From assembly GCF_001540865.1 (NCBI RefSeq), contig NC_033640.1, forward strand, positions 1,351,866 through 1,415,865: a stretch of 64,000 bases of DNA, given 5' to 3'. The position numbers and the translations under genes were made by a program. The notes under the pieces are model-generated. The model was given only the letters and a program-made list of their open reading frames with translations. It had not been told where the DNA came from and did not search any database. This stretch comes from Ananas comosus. Its lineage: Eukaryota > Streptophyta > Magnoliopsida > Poales > Bromeliaceae. Shown here piece by piece: positions 23,101 through 34,441 of this stretch (its first letter is position 1; each line of letters starts with the position of its first letter).

Positions 23101-25408
23101 ACAGCTAAAAAGTACATTGATGATTAACCAACAAAAGAGTTGAAAATGAGCCGCCATATTGTTCTTGCCACTGACTTATCAGTGTATCTGTACTTTAAGT
23201 TCTACAACTTTCATCATCAACCACTAGCGGTATAGTTAACATGACCAAAAATAAGAAGTTTCGGACATGTAACCACATAAACCTCAATAATAGATCAAGG
23301 TTGTGGTTGACGTATTGTGACTTACCTCTGAACTCATCTGTTTCTTCTTCTCCTTCTCCCGGAGATGCCATTCATAGATTGGGGTGAAATCACAAAGCTC
23401 AAATTTCTTAATAACATGATTTTTACCCAGAATTTGTCTCCAGTCATTCCAAAAGTTCTCTATAAATTTTGGCTTGGTGGCGTAATCGGTGTCTTTCATT
23501 ACAGCAAACATTGTTGCAACCTGCAAAAGAAAAGTGCAGTTGAGAAGAGTTTTTCAAGATATATCTCTTTCTAGAAGAAAAAAATATCCTGTTTGCCCCG
23601 ACTTCCTAGCATATTTTCACTACTACAAAAAGTAGAAGCTAAGAGGCCAAGCATTTAGCTAACAAATAGATCGTAGCCTTTGCTGCTATGGGAAGCTAAA
23701 ACTTGAGCTTCTAAGATCCAACATACAGAAGCTCCAATTTGAAGCTTCTGCCTCCGTACAACCGTAAGTTGTAGGGGAGATTTTGATGAAAAGTTAGCAG
23801 TACATCTTTGAACAGCTCAGCACTTCAACATAAAACTCCATTGGCCATACAGGTTCTACAGAACAAAAGATCAAAAGAAAGAGCATCATCCATCAAGAAA
23901 CAAAAGAAAGAAAAGTGAAGGTTCGAATGTATTCAAAAACCCCTTAACTATAGGTCATTTTGAAAAAAGACCCAGTTTCTTTTGTTTTGATTTGAGTTAT
24001 TTCTATCAATTCATTTGGCAATCCCATAAAAATTAATGGCTCCATTAGCTATCAACCATTACTTGTTAACGCTATAAGCAATTCCATCAGTTGAAAAGCA
24101 GGTCAAGCCATTAAATTTATAAAAATGGCCATTAAAATTAATAAGATCGTCAATTCAACTAACAAAAATATCTCAAATCAAAAGTAGTAATACTTGAGGG
24201 GATCTCTATTCAAAAAGTAAAAAAGTTAAGTTCGGAGATCTATTTACAAATGGCCGGACCTAAAGCAACACAGAGAGAACTGCAAAACTCACCTCTTCTT
24301 GTTCCGGAGTTAAATCAACAGGCTGTCCATTGTAGAGCATTTTGACCCCATGAGGCGCATACGGAGGAGGAAAAATAACCCCATTGTGCTCCAAAGTAGT
24401 CCATTTCTTTCCTCCACCAGAGCCAGGTGGGACCTTTAACCTCTTCGAGAATTGAGAATTTTTAAATGATTTCTTCATTTTCTTCCAATCTTTTTTGAAA
24501 GATGAGGTCGGTTTCTTTATTATCTTATTAGAAGATGGTTTTCTTTCGGAAGATTGAGAATTTTTCAGCCTTTGAGAAAGTGGTATGTCATCATCATCAT
24601 CCTCTGTTTTTAATTCCTCTTTCACTGAGCCTTCATCCTTGACCTTTACAGACGCTGAAGAATTAAAAATTTTTGGCTTCTTTATTGAAGGACCAATCGA
24701 ACTATTAGAGTCGCCAAGTGGGCGCTTGTTTAGGCCTTTTGTGAACCCTAGATCACTACTACTTTCCTTCTTTATGGAAGCATTTGGTGCAACCTTAGAA
24801 GCTGAAGTGGATTTCAAAGGAAGTCTAGAAAGAAGAGGTTTATCATCTTCTGAATCATCAGAATACTCTTTCTTGCTACCTTTCTCTGTAACAGCTGGTA
24901 AAGATTTGGAACTCAATGGTCTATTATCATCAGAATCATATGAAAATTCACTTTTACTGTCCAGAATTGCTCTTTCCACAAGCATGGAATTGCTTTTTTG
25001 CGACGCTGCCGAAGCTGAATTAAGTCTATAAGTTAATGGTTTATCATCATCCGAATCATCTGTATTTTCAGCTTCAGAATGAGGCCTTTGTAGATGTGTG
25101 CTCTTTACATTACTAACAGGTACCGAAGCTCTAGAAACTAAGCTTGTTGACCTAGGGTTTTGGTTAGATATTTTCACAGCAGAAATCGCCTTATTCTTTT
25201 GCGAGTTTGAATTCTCGCCATTAGAAGAATGTTTATTAGAAGTAGTCCTTCCCAAAGAGGAATTATAGTGGTTCTGAGAAGCGGGCTTCTTCAAAGAAGA
25301 GTTTATCTGACCATTTTTAGATGAGCTTGGCCTTTTAAAAATAGCAGGCCCATCTTCATCTTCATCGTTGTCATAAGGAACCGGACTGATACAACCATTA
25401 ACAGCCAT
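17147..25408 (-). CDS. TOP1: DNA topoisomerase I (eukaryotic type IB)
   Basis: Fifteen coding exons (complement): 24293-25408, 23326-23520, 22608-22688, 22352-22411, 21841-21935, 21335-21491, 21124-21249, 20544-20624, 20351-20441, 19793-19947, 18682-18750, 18222-18311, 18024-18127, 17772-17940, 17147-17215. All borders are GT-AG and phases agree, giving 885 residues. Residues 1-340 are a disordered, lysine- and serine/aspartate-rich tail with repeated [12 protein letters not shown] motifs and basic nuclear-localisation clusters. The core follows from about 345, and the C-terminal domain ends DVDPGYRF. All five catalytic residues are visible: Arg590 (TKRQIAV), Lys643 (FLGKD), Arg708 (KVFRTYNAS), His749 (CNHQR) and Tyr844 (SKINYLDPR), the last forming the 3'-phosphotyrosyl link. 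The enzyme relaxes supercoils in the nucleus; plant TOP1 also affects meristem and flower development. The acceptor at exon 19947 is the least certain border. Confidence 0.95.
21520..21800. mobile_element. Intronic MITE, 'agaagctccaattt' family
   Basis: Lies in the intron before TOP1 coding exon 6. Segments such as agaagctccaatttgcatc, gcttcttcaaacagctca and aggccaac also occur, in the same order, at 23640-23860, 31555-31770 and, weaker, 61860-62045. Shared order without coding capacity marks a dispersed non-autonomous element; the exact ends are not defined. Confidence 0.5.
23640..23860. mobile_element. Intronic MITE, second copy of the 'agaagctccaattt' family
   Basis: In the TOP1 intron between coding exons 1 and 2. 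It carries agaagctccaatttgaagc, then gggagattttgatgaaaa and gaacagctcagc. Ends resemble inverted 'gaggccaagc' and 'attggccat' but are diverged. Confidence 0.5.
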
Positions 25409-26347
25409 TATTTTTCCCCGCTGTCATTAAAAAATTCAAAAAATAATTCAAATTCCACACGCAAAGACGATGAAATTAGTTAAAATTGAGATGAAATGCA
25501 ACACAAATGAGAATGTTACTTTCAAGAAATTCATTCTAAAATGAAAAACTGCAACTAAGACAAAAGTCTGAGTATATTTAATTAGATAAACTAAAATAAT
25601 TCACCGCTCAAAGCGCATGGCATTTTAGAAGGGAGAAAGAGTCTTTTAGGCATGGAAGTGGAGATTATCCAAGATGGTTCAGCTACCATTAAACGCATAA
25701 GTTTACTAGTCATGGAATGAGAATTGCAACATGATCGTATGCACGGTACTCCATATTCGAAAGTTTGAACTAGAAGCTCATCGATCACAACAAAATTGAA
25801 CTATAAAAGTTGATATCTTTGAATTGAAGAACCCAAATAAACAGTTATACATAAGAAATTTTATCCTCTAGACAATATACTGATAAATTTACCATAAACA
25901 ATTTCTTCCACTGTTCATCAGTTTGATTATAACCTACTAAAAAATGAGCAAAATGACATTTGTTATTTTTACTTGCTTGTAACATCATAGAACCCCATGC
26001 ATTTGCAAATATAGAATTCTCTTCGAGTATAGCATAATTGTGGATATTCAGAGATGACTTATTATTCTCACTGGATTGTGCAGTGTAGTGTCTCATCTAA
26101 TTCAATCATTAGAACTCCGAAACATGCTACAATACCACAAATTTATCGTTCATCAACCCCCATAAACAAACTATCACAATCCAATCAAACAATTCATCAA
26201 TCTAGAACATAAATGCTATAGAAATCCCTACAATCAGCTGAACGAAATCCAAAAATTTAGGGCTGTAAAGAGAAAATTTAGATTGAAGCATCGAAAATTC
26301 AAAGAGAAGCCCAATCAAACCAAAAAAAATGATCAAGAAAACTCACG
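25409..26347 (-). other. Likely 5' UTR intron of TOP1
   Basis: Reading the complement, a good acceptor (AATGACAG) ends at 25421, twelve bases before the start codon, and a strong donor (ACGC then GTGAGT) begins at 26346. This would remove an intron of about 925 bases and leave a leader exon upstream of 26347. No coding frame is convincing in the interval. Confidence 0.55.
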
Positions 26348-26660
26348 CGTTTGCGCAATCAACAACGTTAGAACTTAAGATCGGGAACAATTAGTGCAAT
26401 CGAAGGGGGATTCGGATACGATTGACACAACATCGATCGAGATAAGAGTCATAGAGATAGAGACAGCGAGAGGAGGTGATTTCACCATCGATTGAGAGAG
26501 ATTGAGAGCAAGAGACCTCACCGGAGGCTGCTGCTGCGGCGGCGACGACGCGGCGGAGGGAGCGGCTGCGGCGGCGGCGGCGGCGGAGGCGGAGGCGGCG
26601 AGGCGAAGTGGGGGTAGAGAGAGGGAGGGAGATAAAAATTTAGGCTCCTCAATTTCGCCT
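26347..26660 (-). promoter_or_regulatory. TOP1 leader exon and proximal promoter, GCC/CCG-repeat rich
   Basis: The 150 bases upstream of the inferred leader donor lead into a block of CGG/GCG trinucleotides at 26524-26608, much more GC-rich than its surroundings. GA/CT and GC-rich blocks directly upstream of broadly expressed plant genes usually mark the transcription start region. The exact start cannot be read from the sequence. Confidence 0.45.
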
Positions 26661-27078
26661 TTTTTTTTTAATAATGGATTTTTTTTTCTATTTTATTTTG
26701 TGTGTGTTGTATATATATATATATATATAATAATAATGACTCTTTGCGGATTACGTACGGGATAACCCAAAAAGCAAATTAGGTTTGGGCGGGTCGTAAA
26801 CGGGTCGGATGTGAACCCGATAACCCAAAAGGCAAATTAGGTTGGGCGGGTCGTAAATGGGTCGGATGTGAACCCGATATGGAGTTGTTCTCTACCATAG
26901 ATTTTTTTTTTTTTTTTTGGGCGGGGGTAAACTTCAAATTGCCCTCTTTGTGATTCAAAATTTACACTTTAGACCTCTTTCTTTACAAAAAAATTAATCC
27001 GAATAAATATCCATTCCGTCCGGATTCAACTTCCAATCCGGTCTCCTAGGCCGGATTGGAAAAATAGGTGATTGGGGG

Positions 27079-27588
27079 TAGGGATGTCAATGGCTATGAA
27101 TATCCGAAATTTTATCCGAACTCGAATCCGAATGAAATGGATATATCCGATGGATATAAAAAATAGAAATCCGACGGATATGGATTCAGATATGTATTTT
27201 GATTGTACCCGACCGAACCGAACCCGAATTTATTTTGTATTATATAATATATTATATATATATATAATATATATATATATAATATATATAATATATATAA
27301 TATATATATATATATATATAAAAATTTGATGTTATATTGAATTTGTATTTTAAATTTTAGATTTATATATAATTTTGAAATATTGAAAAAAGAAATAATT
27401 GTTTCGGGTTCAAATTTTCGGATTCGGGTTCGGTTCGGGTTTCGATTTTTGGTCGGTTCGGGTTTGGATATAGATTTTTAAAATCCGTCGGGTTCGAATT
27501 CCGGATCTAATTAAGTCTCGGGTTTGGAGTCGGATTCAGGTTTGGGTTATTAAAAATCCGCCCCGAATTCGACCCATTGACATCTCTA
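27079..27588. mobile_element. hAT-type non-autonomous element nested in a MITE
   Basis: The ends are inverted: tagggatgtcaatgg at the left and ccattgacatctcta at the right. The flanking octamers are attggggg (27071-27078) and attggaga (27589-27596), six of eight matching. The arms contain gaacccgaa-type hexamer repeats and their complements, with a TA-rich centre (27240-27320). Its relative at 42626-43116 has the same ends and build. Confidence 0.75.
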
Positions 27589-27750
27589 ATTGGAGATTCC
27601 CATTCCACTTGAAAATCAAAATCGGAATAGAACTCCCGCATGTCAAACACCCACAAATGAATTCACCTATTCCGATTCCGATTTCATGGTAAAAAAAAAC
27701 AAACCAAACACGCTCTAAAACTATTTTATCATTACTGTTTAAAACAGTTA

Positions 27751-28936
27751 GGCCCCGTTTGGATACCTCTAAAAACGTAGCATAGTTAAACTATGCTACG
27801 CTGGTAGGAAAATAATCCTATGAAGCGTTTTGAAGAAAAAAAAATGACGTAATTTTTGGAGTATAGTTATATTATACTATAAAAAATGGAGTAAACTTAC
27901 AATCCACTTTAACCAAAGGAAAAAATTCCACCATTTTGGGCTCTCAAAGATGTATCAATTTTTAAATTTTAAATTTCAACATAAAATTTTAGATTTCAAA
28001 TTTTAAAATTTTAAAATTCAAATTTAATTTTGATTTTAAATTTCAAATTTTAAATTTCAAATTTCAAATTTCAAAAACTTCAAATTTTAAATTTTAAATT
28101 TCAAATTTCAAAAACTTCAAATTTCAAATTTCAAATTTCAAACCAGTTCAAATTCAATTTTCAATTTTCAAATTTCAAATTTCAACTTTCAACTTTCAAC
28201 TTTCAAATTCAAATTTCAAATTTCAAATTTCAAAAAGTTCAAATTTCAAATTTCCAAATTCAAAATTCAAATTTCAAATTTCAAATTTCAAATTCAAATT
28301 TCAAATTTCAAATTTCAAAATTCAAATTTCAAATTTCAAATTTCAAAAAGTTCAAATTTCCAAATTTCAAATTTCAAATTTCAAATTTTAATTTTATTTT
28401 TAATTTTTAATTTTCAATCTTCAAAATTTAAATTTAAACTTAAATTTAAAATTTTAAATTTATAAATATGTAAATTTATAAATTATTAAATTTGAAATTT
28501 AAAATTTTAATTATAGATTTTTTAAATTTCAAAATTTAAAGTTTAAATGGTATACTTTAAGTTTTAAATTTTAAAGTTTCAAATTTCAAATTTGAAATTT
28601 CAAATTCCAAATTTCAAATTTCAAATTTAAAACATAAAATCTAATTTACTTTTTAAATTTTAAATTTTAAATTTTAATTTTATATTTTGAATTTTTATTT
28701 TTAATTTTTAAAATTTTATTTTTAAATTTTGAATTTTGAATTTTGAATTTTGAGTTTTGAATTTTGAATTTTAAAATTTTAGAAATTTAATTGTTATAAA
28801 TACTGTGGAATTGTATGATATGTATTCAAACAGCTGTGAAATTTTTTTGTAGTTACAGAATTCCGTATTTCATTTAGACCAAAATCATAAAATAAAAATT
28901 CTATGAAATTTTTTAACTATGTATCCAAACATGGCC
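27751..28936. mobile_element. Harbinger/Tourist-like element filled with AAATTTC repeats
   Basis: The termini ggccccgtttggatac and gtatccaaacatggcc are inverted, and the bases just outside are TTA on both sides (27748-27750, 28937-28939), the 3-bp target duplication of PIF/Harbinger elements. From about 27955 to 28790 the interior is a degenerate array of AAATTTC/AAATTTTA units on both strands with no coding capacity. Confidence 0.7.
27955..28790. repeat. Degenerate (AAATTTC)n low-complexity array
   Basis: More than 800 bases made of short units such as aaatttc, aaattttt and their complements. Composition changes gradually from A-rich to T-rich halves, so the region is partly self-complementary. 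Confidence 0.9.
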
Positions 28937-29568
28937 TTAACTATTTTATTATTACTGTTTAAAACAGTCGGTAGGTATTTATGCTCTTTCTTCTAGAAAA
29001 GGAAGAAATTCTTAAAACCCAGGGTGTCGGGGACGGGTATGGGCGCCCGTCGCCGTCCCTAGATGCACGTTACATGGGTAAACGTTAAAGCTATTTTATG
29101 ATTACTGTTTAGAATATTTGGTAGGTATTACAATGCAATACTTAATTGAGAGGGTAATGATGAATGGCTAACATTACAACATCTTAATGAGATCAATCTT
29201 CTCTCAAAGCATAAATCTGAGGCAACAAAACATCAAGTAACCTAATAGTTACAGGAAAGAATCTCAAGTAGTTCTTGATTCAACATGTAATGCTTGAACA
29301 ATCTACTGATCCCTTTCGGAACACACCAATAGTTACAGGCTCACACGAAGGCCGCGATTGCTTTAGTCTCGGAAACCGATTACACGGAATAGAATTCGAA
29401 ACCCCAGTAGAATTTCTCTTGCTGCCTAAATCCAAAAACTTTATTTCTCACAACCTGAGCTGCAGATTTTGAAGCTCTCTTCTCTACATTATTGATGGTA
29501 CCTAGCAAAGTAGGAAGGCGAAAACAAACGCGAGCGCATTGTCGAAGCACCTCGATAGGTTACAGCAG

Positions 29569-32500
29569 CTAACTAGTTTTCTTGGATAGCTTCCTTTTTT
29601 GAATCCTTTCTCGCAAGATATTTGAAGCAGAGATTGAGGCCCCTCGTCGCCGCCTCTTCGGCTTTCTCCCTCTTCGCTTTCCAGCATAGCAGGGCTTCAG
29701 ATGTGCTTCTTGGGAAGCAGCACCGGCTTCTCCCTCTGCACTCGGATCTTGAATTGTGGCGGTGGTCGGGGCGGTGCTCTCCTCCTCGGAAGGGGAATCG
29801 GCTTCTTCTTTCTTCACTAGATCTTGTAGAGGTTGTTGCGAAGCCGTTGGGTGGTTGACTTTCTCAAAATTTTGGTATGCTTCTTCGGCCACTTGATTAT
29901 AGATCAAGACGTCGTCATCAACATTCTAAAGAAGGAAACAAGAGAAATGTCAACTAGAAGTTAGAAACTTCTTTCTTTTCTCCGGTGAATTATAAATCCA
30001 GGACCTGAAGTTTTGACTTCGAAATCGATTTTGTCTTCGCAATTTCATTTCGAACAATTTAGTCCTCGATAGTTTCAGTTTGACAATTCAGTTCCTGAAG
30101 TTTGCGGCTGATTTCAGTTCCGTCCCTCGAGTTTTCAAGTTTAACGGATCAAAGTCCAGGGATGATGCTCCCGTTACATGGTTAATTAGATAATAATTCA
30201 AAAGGACATTGCTCTTCTGCAGAACAAACTTCGAGGACCAAATTGTCACAATCGAAACTGTAAGGACGAAACGAAATAAGAGTCGCACTTCAGGTAGTAA
30301 GTTTTGTAATTAACCCCTTCACACGGAAGGAAGAAAGGTTTATCACAGCAATATCAACTAGGTCATAAAGTTTAAGGTCTATCTAAATATCTTCGGATGT
30401 TGATAAAAAACTGAAGTCGGTAAGAACGAGGCAATCCAAAAAGGTGATGAGAAAAATAGGTAGAGAAAGTAAAAAAACGGCATGATCATGTGTGTTTAGG
30501 AAGGATTTATCCATAATTTATCTAGGAGAGATAATCGCAACAAATAGGATTGAGCAGCAAAAAGAATGTAATGCCACAAAGACAAAGTGAAAATAGTTTC
30601 TTCTAGGGAAAAAATCGTAATAAACCCCCTTAGGAAGAAAGAAGATTTTCATTCAAAGGGGGAAGAATTTAAGCTACAGATTTTCATCATTTTGCCTCCT
30701 GCACCAGTGCTATTAGGTGATATCTTTCACTTTTCTCATAATTCAAGGTAGCAGAATGTAGGTTCTTAATTTCAGGGGGCATTCTGAACATCGCAGTACC
30801 AATAAAGGTAATTCCTATGTTTTAGCCCTTCCGTTAAGAATTCGTATTGGCCAAACCCACCAAGCATGAGATGAACTTTTCTGAATTGATGATTTAATAT
30901 AAATAAGGAAAGAAAGAAGGAAAGAAACTGAGCAATCTGATCAACACAAAAAAAAAAAAATCATCAATTAGGGAAAAGAAGGCATTACCGCTTTGCACAA
31001 GTCTTTTATGTGATTTGGATCAAAGGTTTTATCAGCAGAGAAGATAAATCCTACAGCACTTCCAATCTTATCGAAATCAGCTGCATCCCCGTAACTCGAA
31101 ACAGCACTGCCAGGTCTGACTGCATCTTCCATCTCAAAATCCGACACATTGTGGGGCGGGGTGTGGGGCCCCTCAGCCGGCATTACTGCATCTCCGTTCT
31201 TTCCAGGAGAGCAGCTAGCGCTCTGAGCGCAGTTGGTCTGGGCGTTAGCAAAATTCCCCACCAAGGATGTTTCTTTAACCGTTTTGCTTGTAGCTTTAGA
31301 GAGATGAGACCTTAGATTGAGAACTCTGGATTGAACCGATTCGATGGTTAAGAGGATTTCCTCTAATGAATCATTAACTCCCTTGGATCCGAATAACCAG
31401 TGGGTATCTTCATTGCCTTTCATGTTCTGATCCACTGCTTTATGGATTTATTTAAGAATTAAAAACAGAAATAAATCTCATTGGCAATTTTATAAACATG
31501 TATTGAGAGAGAATTATCATCAAGCAAGATTTGCATAACATCCAGAAACTTTCAGAAACCAGGCATTTGGCTAATGAAAGGTTGAGATTTTGCGACGGCA
31601 GGAAGCAAAAAAATGGGATCTTGGGCCCCAAAAGCAATAGTTCGGAATTGAAGCTTCTACTCCGTACTCATGCAACATCAATTAGATGTTCTGGAGATTT
31701 TAACAGAAAAAGCTGTTAGTGCTTCTTCAAACAACACTTCCTCAGAAGTTCTGGCTAGGCCAACTAGGTAAATTACCTACTGAAATAATTGATTGTATAA
31801 AGAGAACAAAAAAATATAAAATCATTTGACGACAGAGCATTACATCTTATCAAAAGACACAAGGTTAGTCCCGTCTCAAAGTAAGATGTGTTTGTAGTTT
31901 TCACATAAGCCCCTGACTTACAGGCCCATTTGGCATCCAAAATTGGATTGAATAGGATAAGAGCGATGCTTGGGCGAATAATCCCACGACGATGGAATAA
32001 TTGAATCACAACCGAGATGTTGGTATTGAATGGGATTGGATGTAGCAAATCCCTTACTCTCCCACTAGTTCCACCTACTAACCGTCATCACCTCAAGTGG
32101 CTAAACCTTCTTTTCTCCCCTAACATCGCTCTCTTCTATTATCTTAACATATTCAATTCTGAATGCCAAACAGGGAGTGGCTAAACCTTTGTTTCTCCCC
32201 TAACATCGCTCTCTTCTCTTATCTTAACATATTCAATTCCGAATGCCAATCAGGGTCAAAGTAGTTATGTCTTCATAATCTAATCGCAGAAGCTGCAATA
32301 TCCTCAACTATTTGTCCTAAAGAAACCTTCTAGATTTGTCACATATCTGTCTATATTATTTGACTCATCTTTACACCTGCAAACCGGCTCAAGTGGGTTA
32401 TAATTGTTCATATTACTGCACCAACAGCCAATTTGTTTCAGGTTGTGACAAGATTTTCATGAATCTGTCCTATTATTTAGGTCACATTAGAGATCCAAGG

Positions 32501-34401
32501 AACAAATAGTCGAACATTTCACCAATCTCCACACAAAGAGAACTGTAAAATATCATTTGTTTCAGAGTTTTATTTTGAAAAAACCTTTAATTGAGTAGTT
32601 TACACTAAACCAGTCAAAAAACTTCTAGTAGCAAGAATTTCATAAAATGAAAAATTGAATAACAGCATTACATGTGACTAAAGAAGAATAAAATTTTCAC
32701 TAATAGATATGGTAAGCAAGACTAGTTTGCGCTAAACCAGTGAACAAGCTTGTAGTAACATTGGATTTCATAAAATGAAAAACTGAATAAGAGCATTACA
32801 TGTGAATAAAGAAGAATAAAATTTTCACTAATAGATATGGCAAGCAAGATATAGCCCATACTCCCTATAGATTGTTTCGCGCAATAATGAAGTCCTTTTT
32901 AATCTACTGTCAAAAATAAGAGGCCACGACAGCATCATTGTTAGACTGGAAACTCAAAATTGCCATGTAACTATGTAAGTGAACTATAATAATGACATCT
33001 GGTTTAGATGGTCGATTAAAAACCATCAGGGGCTCAATTGTTTAATTGAAACCTCAAAAACTGTCATTTGACTTAACTGCCACATAGGATAAACTTCAAA
33101 GACTAGCTTGTGCTTGTTAAAGTTGGAACTCCAAGGACACAATTGAAATCAGGTTCAAAATATGGAGTAAATTTGCAATTAAAACATGACTATTCTAAAT
33201 ACATAAACGTATAGAAGGAAAAAATTGACAAGAAGAAGTTAAGCAATCATTTATACCTAGATCACCATTATCGTCGTCAATTGAATGACCATCTGTCTCA
33301 GCTCTCTTATTTTCTGCATGAGTTGTGAAGGACGGTTACCAAAATATGACCAGGGTACAATACCACAGAAGGGATTTCAGCATACATATACCAATCAAAA
33401 TAACTATATTTGCATGTATAACCCTCAAAAGTTACAACTTATATCCATACCCTTAGAAATAGCCCATATTTACCCCTTTAAAGTTATCATCCTGCATATA
33501 CCTTTAGAGAAAACCCATATTTGCAATTGTGCCCCTGTTCTTGAAAGCTTTTCACACTTGAAAAAAATTGGGTCTTCACACTAAAAAAGACGCCACCAGT
33601 TGAAATGTTCAGGGTTACCATAATTTCATGCCAAAACTCCAATTTTTCAGTATGAAAGCTCTCAAGCAGAGTGGCTTACATGCAAATATGATCTATTTCT
33701 ACGGGTACGGGTGCAATAAAACCATTTGCGGGCTATAGAGAAATACAGTCTACCTTTACGCGCATAGAAAAAATTGCAACTTACACCCAAATCATGTATT
33801 TTGGAGGATATATATTTGCATATATATATATATACATATGTATGTACATATATATATAAGCTAGGCTCCTATGCTTTCGAAAGTACGGAGGCGTCCATAC
33901 TTGTAAGTTGTTTTTAATAATGGGACATCCGAATAAAGGATCAGTTCCGTTAGACATGATTTACGCGCTATTGAAACTATCTAGAAACAAAATTTTATAA
34001 TTTTTGACTTCATTTACCTAGTGAACGAATAACCTCAAAATGAACGGCTGAAAATAAAAATCTCATAAAAAAATAGTGATAAAAGACTCAAATTTCAAAT
34101 CAGAAGTATTGATGCTGCTATTGATGTTAAGTAGAATTTTCTATTAAAATTTAATGTGATTTGGAATGTTCTACACCGTTGAACTTAAAAACGTGCCACA
34201 TCGACTGTTAAAATAGTCATTTTTGAGACCTTTTGATCACTTGGTAAATAATGTCGAAAAATTATGAAATTTAGTTTCTAGATAATTCTAATAGCCAAGA
34301 TTATGCCTAACAGAGCCGATCGTCGAATTGGATGTCCTATCATCGAAAACAACTTACAAACACAGAGGTCTCCATACTTTCGAAAGCACAAGAGACTTAC
34401 T

Positions 34402-34441
<40 letters not shown>

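Larger units (their letters stand above)
26660..29568. other. Spacer between TOP1 promoter and the next gene's 3' end
   Basis: No gene. It holds a TA run (26711-26728), a tandem duplication of about 59 bases at 26760-26880 (units with aacccaaaa.gcaaattagg and gggcgggtcgtaaa), a nested element at 27079-27588, half of the split MITE to 27715, a Harbinger-like element at 27751-28936, and three copies of a ctattttat.attactgttta stretch (27720, 28941, 29091). Confidence 0.6.

Noticed and set aside
24585..25031. Plus-strand serine-rich frame inside TOP1 exon 1
   Set aside because: It is the complement of the acidic, serine-rich TOP1 tail encoded by repeated GA-rich codons.
26502..26765. Alanine-rich frame on the plus strand upstream of TOP1
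   Set aside because: It is the opposite strand of a trinucleotide-rich TOP1 leader and runs into low-complexity F/Y codons.
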